This document shows positions 8,175 to 17,665 of a DNA stretch of 64,000 nucleotides, piece by piece. This DNA comes from an uncultured Coprococcus sp. GTDB taxonomy: Bacteria; Bacillota; Clostridia; Lachnospirales; Lachnospiraceae. The notes below the pieces were generated by a model. The model worked only from the letters and a program-made list of their open reading frames with translations, searched no databases and had not been told where the DNA came from. The DNA is taken from assembly GCA_900548215.1 (NCBI GenBank), contig URJI01000001.1, forward strand, positions 31,269 through 95,268, read 5' to 3'. Every line of letters begins with the position of its first letter. The first letter of the stretch is position 1. A program made the position numbers and the translations under genes.

Positions 8175-9356
8175 TTATGGTTTTACTGCAACTCCAAGTT
8201 CTGCCGATTTATACGCCGCATATATGATCTTTGCTGTATCATAAGCCAGATCAAATGAGGATTTCGGTTCCCTATCATAATATATCGACTCTATAAAGTC
8301 TCTCATCTCATCAGTATATCCCCTTATAATCTCATCCTCCAAAAAAGGCTTATTCCAACCCGTCTTTGATGGCAGCATCTCCGAAATATATACATCATCC
8401 AGTCTATCTTCATCAAGGAAATATGTTTCCATCATATCTGACATAGTCATCTTACAGTTTATAACCGCATCATTACAATACAATTCTACATAATTCTTAG
8501 AACCACCTAAAAGCATATCATTAGCCATAATAACAGCCCTCGTGTTATCACTAAACGTAATAATAACTGTTGCACAATCCTCAACATCAATAGGAGTTGC
8601 CGCTATATGTCTGTGTTCATATTCAGTAAGCTGCGGTGTAATACGCCCCATGTCTGCAAAAACTGTTTTTACACAAATATCTTTTCCATATGTTTCTGCC
8701 TCCACTTTTTTCAACCATAATATTGCCGAAAGTGGATGTGCGCCTGTTCGTATAAATGTTCCACCACCCGTTTTAGACCATTCTCCTGCAACAGGAGAAC
8801 TTGATCCCTTTAATGATTCCTCACCTTTTGCAAATAGTATTTTAGATTTCTTCTTTCTTATTATCTCAGCAGCTTTAACTATAGCCGGTGCATATACAAA
8901 GTTCTCTGCATACATAAACTTCTTACCAGATTTATTGACCAGATCACGGAGTCTATCTAACGACTTTAACAATTCTTCATACATATGTGCTTTAGAAACA
9001 TTGTCGCCTATTGGTTCTTTATCGCCTGCTTTACCAAAATAACCGCTTAAGGGCTTTTCACATATAACATGTTTTCCAGATTTTAATACCGCTGTGATCA
9101 TATCATCATGAACATATGGCGGCGTACATATATCTATAACATCTATCTCCGGATCATCCAGTAAGTCTTCCAGCTCAAGACTGGTATTCAAAAATCCATA
9201 CCGTTTTTTGTATAACTCTAATCTTTCCTGTCGTCTTCCAACAATACACTTGTAACACAACGGCACCTCCGTGTAACGCTGAAGAGCATTCATATGTAAC
9301 TCTGTTGCTCTTCCTGTTCCTACCATTCCAATACATATTTCCCCTTTTTCATTCAT
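8175..9356 (-). CDS. Gfo/Idh/MocA-family oxidoreductase
   Basis: The N-terminal Rossmann fold shows IGMVGTGRATELHMNAL at residues 9-25 and the family's EKP motif in VICEKPLSGYFG. The rest is the alpha/beta substrate domain, giving 393 residues, the usual length. Such enzymes oxidise or reduce a sugar hydroxyl with NAD(P). Its position directly before the DegT aminotransferase suggests the pair converts a sugar-nucleotide hydroxyl to a ketone and then an amine. GGAGGATAAGGG precedes the ATG. The substrate cannot be read from sequence. Confidence 0.88.
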   Translation of the reverse strand: MNEKGEICIGMVGTGRATELHMNALQRYTEVPLCYKCIVGRRQERLELYKKRYGFLNTSLELEDLLDDPEIDVIDICTPPYVHDDMITAVLKSGKHVICEKPLSGYFGKAGDKEPIGDNVSKAHMYEELLKSLDRLRDLVNKSGKKFMYAENFVYAPAIVKAAEIIRKKKSKILFAKGEESLKGSSSPVAGEWSKTGGGTFIRTGAHPLSAILWLKKVEAETYGKDICVKTVFADMGRITPQLTEYEHRHIAATPIDVEDCATVIITFSDNTRAVIMANDMLLGGSKNYVELYCNDAVINCKMTMSDMMETYFLDEDRLDDVYISEMLPSKTGWNKPFLEDEIIRGYTDEMRDFIESIYYDREPKSSFDLAYDTAKIIYAAYKSAELGVAVKP

Positions 9357-9371
9357 CCCTTATCCTCCATA

Positions 9372-10547
9372 TTAGCTGTATTTAACTTTTATCAGATTAC
9401 AAATTTGCGGCAAATAAAATTGTCTTTCACTTTCGGTATCAAAATAAAATTGAATAAGCGCCATTTTGTCATACATATAGTCTTCTATTTCATACCCCTT
9501 CGAATGCCACTCATCAATCTGTATTACATACTTTCTTATCAGGGGATCTATATCCATGCCATCATAGCGACCATTATGATCTGCCATAAGCGCATAATAT
9601 CCATAATATTTCTGAGGGTGTACAGCACATGGCATTCCTTTCACAGATTCGCCTAACTCAGCACGGCATATCCATTCTCTCCAATCTATGCCAATTGAAT
9701 TAGCTATTACTGATGTCGTATGATTTCCCGGAAATCTTCTCATCATCTCTACAATCCACGGTCCATCTGCCCCCATAATATACTGTATATCCATCTGTCC
9801 GTCTACCAAATGAAGTATCTTTGCTATTCTATTTATCTCCGGTATTAAAGCTTCTGTTGCAGTCTCCCAATTATCTGCAGGGAATATGCCATAACTTGTC
9901 ATATATTTGTTTTTATATGAATAATCATTTGCCGTACCATATGACCTGACCCTCTCATCAACAATAAAAACATGCAGTGAGTGAAGTGATCCTTCTATAT
10001 ACGGCTCTATCACGATTTTTTTGTCCCTGGATACTTCAAATGCACTATCTACAGCAGCTATCATCTCGCCTATATCATGTGCCACGCTTACCCCTTTTCC
10101 TCCTGCCATATCGCTGGGTTTTATAATAACCGGGAATCCATTATCTGAGTATTTATATGCAGTTTCTTTTGAGTCAAACCACCTGGCCAAAGGTGTCTTT
10201 ACCCTATTCTCCAACGCAAATTTTTTAAACTTATCCTTTCTATGAATAATCTCTGTTGTCTCAAATGAATCATGTCCCTTCAAACCCAGATGTTCACATA
10301 TATATGCAGCTGTCAGAACACAGTTATCCGAGCAACCGCTCATAACTGCATCTACTTCTATATCTTTCGCCATCTGAGTTATTCCTTCAAAGTCAGAATA
10401 GTCAAATGGTATATATTGATCCCCATATTTATGTCCTACCTGTTCCGGAGCGTTTCCCGTTGTAACAACATAATATCCCAACATCTTCGCCTGCAAAATA
10501 AAGGGAATTTCAGTTTCTTTTGCCGTTAGCATTAACACTTTTTTCAT
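9372..10547 (-). CDS. ATP-grasp domain ligase in polysaccharide cluster
   Basis: The 391-residue protein has an N-terminal pre-ATP-grasp fold (KKVLMLTAKETEIPFILQAKMLG) and an ATP-grasp core: FPVIIKPSDMAGGKGVSVAHD is the glycine-rich nucleotide lid, and VIEPYIEGSLHSLHVFI and IVEMMRRFPGNHTT carry later ATP/metal elements. ATP-grasp enzymes activate a carboxylate as acyl-phosphate and join it to an amine. Next to an amino-sugar pair it may attach an amino acid or other acid to the new amine; this is inference. The ATG at 10547 is preferred to a GTG four codons upstream. The gene nearly abuts the FkbM gene. Confidence 0.82.
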   Translation of the reverse strand: MKKVLMLTAKETEIPFILQAKMLGYYVVTTGNAPEQVGHKYGDQYIPFDYSDFEGITQMAKDIEVDAVMSGCSDNCVLTAAYICEHLGLKGHDSFETTEIIHRKDKFKKFALENRVKTPLARWFDSKETAYKYSDNGFPVIIKPSDMAGGKGVSVAHDIGEMIAAVDSAFEVSRDKKIVIEPYIEGSLHSLHVFIVDERVRSYGTANDYSYKNKYMTSYGIFPADNWETATEALIPEINRIAKILHLVDGQMDIQYIMGADGPWIVEMMRRFPGNHTTSVIANSIGIDWREWICRAELGESVKGMPCAVHPQKYYGYYALMADHNGRYDGMDIDPLIRKYVIQIDEWHSKGYEIEDYMYDKMALIQFYFDTESERQFYLPQICNLIKVKYS

Positions 10548-10558
10548 CTTTTCACCCA

Positions 10559-11662
10559 CTATCCTTCAACTGCATATAATACAAGTTCCTGACTCCACCG
10601 CTTATAAGCTCTAAGGTATAATTTATAATTAGAATTAAGCTTATGAATATATTGTGGGATTGTTATCAAATCGTCTCTTTTATGATAAACACATACTGCA
10701 AGCGCAGGATGATTATTTTCTATAACCATCTTTCCTCCCTGTAACGCCATGAGTTCACTTCCTTCAATGTCCATCTTAATAAAATCTACTTTTTCATTCC
10801 TGTGCAGATCATCAATACTATCAACATCAACAGCCACACTTCCACCGTCATCAAAACAACTTGAGGTCGTATCACCAGTATAAAACATCAGTGTAGTCTT
10901 TTTCTTCCAAATCCCCTTGTTTATACATTTTGAACTAACCGTTTTATATTTGCTCATATTTTCGACCATTCGGTCATAATTATTTTTATCTGGTTCATAT
11001 AATGTAACTTTTCCAGAAAAGTCGTTTCCTGTAATTTCTTTATAATTTTCTGCAAATGAAATATAGCTGTCACCATCATATGCCCCACAATCTATCCACG
11101 AAGTGACACCTCCTATATCGATAAGATTCTCTGCAAAATACTGATTTTCTTCCCATATTTTAGCCAAATAATCATATTTCCCACTTATCTTAGAATTTAT
11201 ATACGCCTCTAAACAGTCCCTCGATTTTTCATCACTCAGAAGATTATATGTTTCTATAAATGCTGCTTTATTATTATCATAATATTCACGTGTAAATAAT
11301 TCTTCTCCATCCAGCGTCCACAGAGACATAATATCCTCATCTATCACATTTGCATATTTCTCTATTTTTCTTTTTTTTATTTCACTATATCCACGAATCG
11401 ATAATATCACCAAAGGCTTGTCTGTTTCATCATTCAATTTGCTTGTATCCATAACGGGTTTGCCGAATTTATATATTTCACCATCATCAGGACAATTATC
11501 AATAACAAACCCAGTAATATACGCAAACACACCTAGTTTCTTTAGTCCGTTTACTAATATTCCAGCGCCTGAACCAGCCCCAAGAATATATATGTTTTTA
11601 CCCTGTAAACGTGCACATTCTATTTTTTTAAAGAAAATATTACTAGTCTCTTTTATATTCAT
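10559..11662 (-). CDS. FkbM-family methyltransferase with N-terminal nucleotide-binding-like domain
   Basis: The C-terminal half is an FkbM-type SAM methyltransferase: SWIDCGAYDGDSYISF is the SAM-binding loop, VTLYEPDKNNYDRM follows, and VDFIKMDIEGSELMALQGG is the family signature. The first ~115 residues add a Rossmann-like region (IYILGAGSGAGILVNGLKKLGV) seen in some capsule-locus FkbM proteins. It probably O-methylates a sugar or a cluster product. The start at 11662 is chosen because GGGGATAG lies eight bases before it; a start nine codons upstream would overlap the previous gene. Base composition is AT-rich compared with housekeeping neighbours. Confidence 0.85.
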   Translation of the reverse strand: MNIKETSNIFFKKIECARLQGKNIYILGAGSGAGILVNGLKKLGVFAYITGFVIDNCPDDGEIYKFGKPVMDTSKLNDETDKPLVILSIRGYSEIKKRKIEKYANVIDEDIMSLWTLDGEELFTREYYDNNKAAFIETYNLLSDEKSRDCLEAYINSKISGKYDYLAKIWEENQYFAENLIDIGGVTSWIDCGAYDGDSYISFAENYKEITGNDFSGKVTLYEPDKNNYDRMVENMSKYKTVSSKCINKGIWKKKTTLMFYTGDTTSSCFDDGGSVAVDVDSIDDLHRNEKVDFIKMDIEGSELMALQGGKMVIENNHPALAVCVYHKRDDLITIPQYIHKLNSNYKLYLRAYKRWSQELVLYAVEG

Positions 11663-11681
11663 TTTTCTATCCCCATAATTA

Positions 11682-12392
11682 TTATCCATTAATTAATTCG
11701 AATTCATCTAACATTTTTTTTACATCATTTTTTGAATTAAACATCAAAATATCTATTATTGATAAATTTGGTTGGAATTCCCCATCAAATTGTTTATATT
11801 TTATCTCTTTGGTTTTCACAAAGCACAGTTTCACTCCACGCTTAAAAAATTCTCTCCCATCATATAATGTTTGACCTCCAACTGCATTATAATATTCATT
11901 TGCCCCAAGCACTTTACAAATATTTAATATCTTATTTTGTCCTTTCAGAGAATTATCTTTATCAAGTGATGAAGACCTTATTATTTCTGTTGTAATATCA
12001 AGATATTTAGTAATCTCAAAAAATGATTTTTCTATCAAGTCTACAATTGCTATATCTCCACAATTTATAATTCTATCAATCATTGGAAAAATATCCTCAA
12101 AATATTTAGCTCGTCTATATGCAAGTTCAATAGTCCTCAACCTTTTTTCTATAATTTCATCAGACAGACAACAATCCACATCCTTTATTAACTTATTTTG
12201 ACTGACCCCCTGAATTGGAATATTGAAATACCTCGGTTCACCATCTATCAGTATTCTGTTTCTGTTTATCCACCCTCTTTTTATATAATTTACATCATCA
12301 TAAATTACATATGTATCCACTGCATTCATCAATTGCCAATATCCTATATATGGCATAAAGTATGGCTGCATTATCCCTACTTTTTTTCCCAT
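11682..12392 (-). CDS. WbqC-family protein
   Basis: The N-terminus (KVGIMQPYFMPYIGYWQLMNAVDTYVIYDDVNYIKRGWINRNRI) is diagnostic of the WbqC-like family found in O-antigen and capsule loci; FNIPI and VGGQTLYDG also fit. The biochemical role of the family is not settled; locus context links it to modified amino sugars. The product is about 236 residues from the ATG at 12392, which AAAGGG precedes. The gene is strongly AT-rich, as are the genes on either side, suggesting acquisition from a lower-GC source. Confidence 0.85.
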   Translation of the reverse strand: MGKKVGIMQPYFMPYIGYWQLMNAVDTYVIYDDVNYIKRGWINRNRILIDGEPRYFNIPIQGVSQNKLIKDVDCCLSDEIIEKRLRTIELAYRRAKYFEDIFPMIDRIINCGDIAIVDLIEKSFFEITKYLDITTEIIRSSSLDKDNSLKGQNKILNICKVLGANEYYNAVGGQTLYDGREFFKRGVKLCFVKTKEIKYKQFDGEFQPNLSIIDILMFNSKNDVKKMLDEFELING

Positions 12393-12443
12393 CTTCGTCC
12401 CTTTCTTCATAGCAAATGATCGATCATATTTTGAAAGTACAAA

Positions 12444-13889
12444 TTATTTTTTTACCAACGACTTATATTTACTGATTATGTATTTAAACTCGTCGAATTT
12501 TAATATATAAGAACCAACCACATAAACTGTCATTCCAGTCATGATCTGGACTACTACTTTAACTAACTGAGGAATTGGAAAAAATCCAACACAATAAACA
12601 ACTATCCCCATCACAGATGACAAAAGCAACGTTGGTAATATATCCTTTAACTGATCAATATAGCCATAATTTAAAAATTTTTTATTTGGCATTGAATTAA
12701 CTATTTGTGAAATTATACATTCCAGCAGCACGCCATAAGCAATGGCCTTGACACTAATTCCAATAGTTGACACAAGTAGTATTATTCCTATACCTTTTTT
12801 TATCACTTCTAATTTTAAAAAGGTATCACTTCTTCCCATAGCCTTAATAGCATTCAAGTTAGCTGTATGTATAGGCCAAAGCATATATGATACACATAAT
12901 ATTCTAATAAATGGTACACAAGGCAGCCATTTATCCGTCAGCACAAGACTAACCAGCGATTCCGCACAACATGCAAACCCAACCATCAAAGGTGTCACTA
13001 TATATACACTTATTTTGATCGCTCTGCGGGTCAGCAAACGGACTTCTTCTGCCTTGTCCTGGACTTTAGACAGCGTAGGCAATAAAACGCTATCTATAGA
13101 TACATTGATATTTGTCGCTACCACCTTAGGCAATTTATCACCTTGATCAAAAAAAGCCAGATCCGATGACGTGTATATCTTCCCTATCATCAGGTTTCGC
13201 AAATTGTTATACACAGTGTCTAATAATGCCGACACCAACAATTTCCATCCAAATCTCAGCAAGCTTTTTAATCTCTGAAAAGAAAACATAAATTTAGGTT
13301 TCCACTTCACTGTAAGCCAGAGAATCAATGTATCAATGGCTGTATTGGATACCTGCTGAATTGCCAACGCCCATACTCCATATCCTTTGTACGCAAGGAA
13401 AATACCTATTATAGCCGATGCAACAGTTCCTCCTATAGTTGAAAAGAAAAAACGCTTAAATAACATATTGCGTGATACATAAGCCTGCTGTATTCCCTTC
13501 ACGCCAGATATTATTATCGTTAAACTTATAAATCTTATGATTGGTGTAAGTCCTTTATCATTATAAAAAGCTGCGATGTATGGCGATGCAATATACATGA
13601 CTATATACAGAACTACACACATAAACATATTAAAAAAAAACACCGATGAAAAATCCAGATCATCAGCATCCTTTTTCTGGATCAGCGCGGTGCCCAGCCC
13701 ACTGTCTACAAACACCTGTAATATAGTTGTAAATACCATGACAAGAGCTATTGTTCCGTAATATTCCGGTGATAAAATTCTAGCCAGTATTATCGACACT
13801 ACAAATGTAACTAGCTGTGCAGCTGTCCGCTCTGTAAAACGCCATATAAAATTTGCAGTCGTACTATTATTTTCTCTTTTATTTTTCAT
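12444..13889 (-). CDS. Wzx-type oligosaccharide flippase
   Basis: A 481-residue polytopic membrane protein with about a dozen hydrophobic segments and the polysaccharide-transporter N-terminus FIWRFTERTAAQLVTFVVSIILARILSPEYYG. This is the MOP/PST superfamily that moves lipid-linked repeat units across the membrane. Its presence among the glycosyltransferases indicates a Wzx/Wzy-like export route, although no clear Wzy polymerase was identified in the window. It lies four bases after the preceding glycosyltransferase. Confidence 0.9.
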   Translation of the reverse strand: MKNKRENNSTTANFIWRFTERTAAQLVTFVVSIILARILSPEYYGTIALVMVFTTILQVFVDSGLGTALIQKKDADDLDFSSVFFFNMFMCVVLYIVMYIASPYIAAFYNDKGLTPIIRFISLTIIISGVKGIQQAYVSRNMLFKRFFFSTIGGTVASAIIGIFLAYKGYGVWALAIQQVSNTAIDTLILWLTVKWKPKFMFSFQRLKSLLRFGWKLLVSALLDTVYNNLRNLMIGKIYTSSDLAFFDQGDKLPKVVATNINVSIDSVLLPTLSKVQDKAEEVRLLTRRAIKISVYIVTPLMVGFACCAESLVSLVLTDKWLPCVPFIRILCVSYMLWPIHTANLNAIKAMGRSDTFLKLEVIKKGIGIILLVSTIGISVKAIAYGVLLECIISQIVNSMPNKKFLNYGYIDQLKDILPTLLLSSVMGIVVYCVGFFPIPQLVKVVVQIMTGMTVYVVGSYILKFDEFKYIISKYKSLVKK

Positions 13890-13893
13890 CTAT

Positions 13894-14898
13894 CTATTTA
13901 CCGTACTCTCTGAAACTTTTTTTAGATATACGCTGTACTAATATTACAAACCATGGGCAATAATCCATACAATAATTATATATTTTATCCTTAGCTGAAC
14001 AAACTGTTTTAAAATACTGTTTTTGTTCATGTCTTGCCATTCTATAAGATCCCGTCTCCATCAAAAAATTATATCTTTCCTTGCTCACCACCATACTTAT
14101 ATCTTGACTATATTGATGCTCTGTATATTCATCCACTCCTCGCAAAAGACTCATCACAATGTTTAGCTGATTCTCTTTATAAGCCGTATTCTTTTCTGTT
14201 CTGTCCGACCACGACCCTGCAATCATATATCTGTATGTAGACATTTTATCTGAAAGATACAACATCCCACCTTTTAACGCCCCATACATCTGAATAGAAT
14301 AATCCAGACTACATTTTTTAAAAAAGTCAGGCTGCTCATCCAACAGACTTGCCCTCATAAGCAGCGAATTTGTTGCAACAAAACCTCCACCACCTCTGAT
14401 TACTTCAGACATAGAAAATATGGTATTTTTCGCTGCAGGAACAATATCATTCATACGGATTTTTTTACTGCTGTTTAAAACATACGATGCATGTGCACAT
14501 ATATCTATGTCAACGTGTAATTCCAATTCATCATATTGTTTTTGCAATTTATATGGATCATTCCAATAATCATCTCCCTCACAAAATGCAAAATATTTTC
14601 CTTTAACTCTTGGAAACTGATACCTCTGTATTATATCCACTCCCATGGAATACTGATTTTTTGTCTGATAAACAGGTTTGATTATATCAGGGAACCTGTA
14701 TTGAAAATCCCGTATAATATCAGCAGTTTTATCAGTTGAGGCATCATCATGCACTAATACCTCTATTACAAATTCAGTTCTTTGTTCTAATATACTGTTA
14801 AGCGTCTTTGCAATGTATTTTTCATGATTATATGTGTTGCATATGACGCTTACACCAATTTTTTCATCGTTAGTACTTTCTTTCATCTGGTTATCCAT
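13894..14898 (-). CDS. Family-2 glycosyltransferase
   Basis: A GT-A fold glycosyltransferase of 334 residues. VSVICNTYNHEKYIAKTLNSIL opens the nucleotide-sugar domain, VLVHDDASTDKTADI carries the first acidic motif, and FAFCEGDDYWNDP is the DXD-type metal site. YRYMIAGSWSDR is a later acceptor-side motif of this subgroup. It is soluble, probably membrane-associated, and would add one sugar to the lipid-linked repeat unit. Donor and linkage cannot be inferred. Confidence 0.88.
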   Translation of the reverse strand: MDNQMKESTNDEKIGVSVICNTYNHEKYIAKTLNSILEQRTEFVIEVLVHDDASTDKTADIIRDFQYRFPDIIKPVYQTKNQYSMGVDIIQRYQFPRVKGKYFAFCEGDDYWNDPYKLQKQYDELELHVDIDICAHASYVLNSSKKIRMNDIVPAAKNTIFSMSEVIRGGGGFVATNSLLMRASLLDEQPDFFKKCSLDYSIQMYGALKGGMLYLSDKMSTYRYMIAGSWSDRTEKNTAYKENQLNIVMSLLRGVDEYTEHQYSQDISMVVSKERYNFLMETGSYRMARHEQKQYFKTVCSAKDKIYNYCMDYCPWFVILVQRISKKSFREYGK

Positions 14899-14933
14899 CT
14901 TTCATGTGTAAAATATTCGTATATCAATTGTTA

Positions 14934-15869
14934 TTATACTTTGAATTTCAGATATAATTTCGGCAGGAACTGAAACATTATCACCTTCAATTTTTCCTTT
15001 ATGCCTACGGCATACCTGATAGAAAAAGCAAAGTTTACATTTTTTATGTTCCATTTGCAAAAACCAATACTTCTGCAAGACCATAAATAAAAGTTCACCA
15101 GAGCTCCATACAGGTATCTCCTGTATCTTCTATCCATGACATTACTCATCGTAATGTACCACTCTTCTAAAATTTCTACACATGTCCGTCTTTTTTTTTC
15201 GACATTTCCAGATGTCATTATAGAACCATCTCTTACTACATAATTATAAAATGCATAATCCATATACACTATATTACCAGCCTTCAAATATATCTCTGGC
15301 AAAATCTGCATATCCTCAAATATTATACCTTCTCTAAAAAAAAGGTTATTTTTAATAAGAAATTCTCTGTCATATAGACTTAAACATGCATATGAATTCC
15401 ATTCTGAATGCTTTATTGATTTGATAGTAAAATCCCTGGCACTGTACTTTTCCCCTTCACGTATATTGCTGTGTCTCAGCAGGATCTCATCTTTTCCTTT
15501 TATCATCATGCCTGCTCCAACCACCAGATCAACATCATCTTTCGCAAATGTCAAAAACTTTTCACATGAATCAGTTTCTATATAATCATCCGAATCAACA
15601 AATAAAACGTATTTACCTGAAGCTCTTTTTAATCCAGTATTTCTTGCCGATGACAATCCCCCATTCGGCTTATGTATCACAATAATCCTCTTGTCTTTTT
15701 TTGCATATTCATCACACATTTTGGGACATGCATCCGGACTTCCATCATCTACTAGCAGTATCTCAATATTTTGATACGTTTGATTTATCAGACTGGCAAC
15801 ACATCTATCAAGCTCATTTTCCACATTATAAACAGGAACTATAATGCTCACTTTTACACTTTCGATCAA
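14934..15869 (-). CDS. Family-2 glycosyltransferase (TTG start)
   Basis: VSIIVPVYNVENELDRCVASLINQ, ILLVDDGSPD and YVLFVDSDDYIE mark a GT-A family-2 enzyme of about 311 residues. The longest frame would start at 15962 and overlap the upstream gene by 73 bases. A TTG at 15869 is preferred: AGGAGAG lies seven bases before it, it falls clear of the upstream stop at 15890, and the product then begins MIESVKVSIIVPVYN like its relatives. It belongs to the polysaccharide operon and probably transfers one sugar of the repeat unit. Confidence 0.85.
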   Translation of the reverse strand: MIESVKVSIIVPVYNVENELDRCVASLINQTYQNIEILLVDDGSPDACPKMCDEYAKKDKRIIVIHKPNGGLSSARNTGLKRASGKYVLFVDSDDYIETDSCEKFLTFAKDDVDLVVGAGMMIKGKDEILLRHSNIREGEKYSARDFTIKSIKHSEWNSYACLSLYDREFLIKNNLFFREGIIFEDMQILPEIYLKAGNIVYMDYAFYNYVVRDGSIMTSGNVEKKRRTCVEILEEWYITMSNVMDRRYRRYLYGALVNFYLWSCRSIGFCKWNIKNVNFAFSIRYAVGIKEKLKVIMFQFLPKLYLKFKV

Positions 15870-15889
15870 TTGTTCTCTCCTAGCATTAA

Positions 15890-16846
15890 CTATCTGCAAT
15901 ATAGTTTTGCAAATATTTTTAATAATCCCAGCCTTCTTATCACCAAATATGCCCGGACACAAAACCTTATTTTTAACGTCTCTCCATCCGTAACACCTTT
16001 CACTGGGAACTTAAGTCTCACATTATGCAATTTCAACCATGCAAATAACTTATCATCTGTACAGATAAAATCACTTCTATCGGTATTCTTTCCAGAAAAA
16101 AGTAAGTACCAGACTACATACCTTACAAGCCATGCCTGAACCAGCACGTCGTTCATATCCAATATCTCAGCCAGACTATTTAATAAAGTAACTATCTCAT
16201 CAGTTACAGAAAATCCCTTATGCCTGCTGAAACTTATGCTGTCATTATTTACATACCAGACATACCCCATATTATCTATGCACTTTATATTATCGGTAGC
16301 ACATAACACCTTAAAATTAAAATATGAATCCTCTCCTATCGAGATATTCAAAAACTCAATATCGTTATCCAGTAAAAATTGTCTCTTAAATATTCTGGCC
16401 CACGGCACCATATGTGAATACATAAGCCACCTGCTTGATGGTACAAATTTTTTTAGAATATTTCCTTTATTATCTTCCCGCCTGAAGCCTCCTATGACGC
16501 AGTCATAGTCACCCTTTTCAGCTTTTTTCACATATGTTCCCACATAGTCGGGGTCCAAATAGTCATCTGCATCAACAAACATCACATATTTTCCGGCCGC
16601 CATCTTCACAGCATGATTTCTAGTCTCTGCCTGTCCTATATTCTTCTGGCAAACCACTTTTATCTTTGACGGATATCTGTTCTTATACTGCATCAGGATA
16701 TCATTCGTTCCGTCGGTAGATCCATCATTTATCACCAATGCAATCCAATCATCGTATGTCTGCGCTATAAGACTATCTATCGTTCTCGATATAGTATCAG
16801 CTCCATTATATACCGGAATAATTATTGTAACCTTTGAATTACACAT
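15890..16846 (-). CDS. Family-2 glycosyltransferase
   Basis: A 318-residue GT-A enzyme: VTIIIPVYNGADTISRTIDSLIAQ, LVINDGSTDGTND and YVMFVDADDYLD are the donor-binding and DXD motifs, and GEDSYFNFKVL carries the usual catalytic acidic residue of this subgroup. It is related to the next downstream gene, perhaps by old duplication. AGGAGA lies upstream at a longer-than-usual distance from the ATG. Sugar specificity is unknown. Confidence 0.87.
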   Translation of the reverse strand: MCNSKVTIIIPVYNGADTISRTIDSLIAQTYDDWIALVINDGSTDGTNDILMQYKNRYPSKIKVVCQKNIGQAETRNHAVKMAAGKYVMFVDADDYLDPDYVGTYVKKAEKGDYDCVIGGFRREDNKGNILKKFVPSSRWLMYSHMVPWARIFKRQFLLDNDIEFLNISIGEDSYFNFKVLCATDNIKCIDNMGYVWYVNNDSISFSRHKGFSVTDEIVTLLNSLAEILDMNDVLVQAWLVRYVVWYLLFSGKNTDRSDFICTDDKLFAWLKLHNVRLKFPVKGVTDGETLKIRFCVRAYLVIRRLGLLKIFAKLYCR

Positions 16847-16873
16847 ATGCTAATTTGTCTCCTACATATAACG

Positions 16874-17629
16874 TTATTTCTTTTCTCTCTTTAGCTTACG
16901 CAGAATCCAACCTCTGGCTTGATTCCAAACCATTGGAAAAAATTCCGGATTATATACATTCTTTTCACAAATTTTCAGATTATTATGGTGTAGCCATATA
17001 TTCAACATTCTTTCAGAAAGAAAACCATATATTCTCGAGTTATATTTCGTGTATGTTGTTGTATTTGTATCTTTCTCAAGTTCAAACAATATTGAGAACA
17101 GCCACTTGCAATAGAGATACATATTTTCTCTAGTTGTTATAAACATATTATAACAATAGCCCTTCTTCTCCTTTTCAAACCACTCTATGTCTGGTATATA
17201 CTCAGGATACAGATTCCCCACAACTTCCACCATTCTCTGCCAATCTTCTATATTATGATATTTACCATAAAACTCAAGGGCGTTCTTACCATCGAACAAT
17301 CTTTTATGAGGAAGAATGATATCAAAATCTTTCATATATCTTTTTACATCTTCACCCGATAGCAGCTTCTTTTTATCCGGTATAAACGAATCGGCAAAGT
17401 ATCTTCTATAATGACATACTCCAACTATATCATCACATGTATTTTTCCATATCCAGTATAATCCTGTCAGTTCACAATAACTTGAATTTTTTAAAGATAT
17501 ATTATCTCCCGTGTTATCTTTCTCATCACATCCATCAGCACTATTCCAATCCGCTCCGACTAGAAGTGTTCTGTAAAAGTTATCTGTGATCACCTTTTTA
17601 AAGTTCTTATGTGTAATAACATATATCAT
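16874..17629 (-). CDS. DUF4422-family capsule glycosyltransferase-like protein
   Basis: The 251-residue protein starts MIYVITHKNFKK and contains NISLKNSSYCELTGLYWIWKN and VGVCHYRRYF, the hallmark of DUF4422 proteins of capsular polysaccharide loci, thought to be glycosyltransferases. FDIILPHKR and the late W-rich region also fit. AGGAAAACAAAAT precedes the ATG. It lies in the same operon, between the GtrB-like gene and the family-2 enzymes. Confidence 0.84.
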   Translation of the reverse strand: MIYVITHKNFKKVITDNFYRTLLVGADWNSADGCDEKDNTGDNISLKNSSYCELTGLYWIWKNTCDDIVGVCHYRRYFADSFIPDKKKLLSGEDVKRYMKDFDIILPHKRLFDGKNALEFYGKYHNIEDWQRMVEVVGNLYPEYIPDIEWFEKEKKGYCYNMFITTRENMYLYCKWLFSILFELEKDTNTTTYTKYNSRIYGFLSERMLNIWLHHNNLKICEKNVYNPEFFPMVWNQARGWILRKLKREKK

Positions 17630-17665
17630 ATTTTGTTTTCCTACACCGTATTTATTATTTTACCG

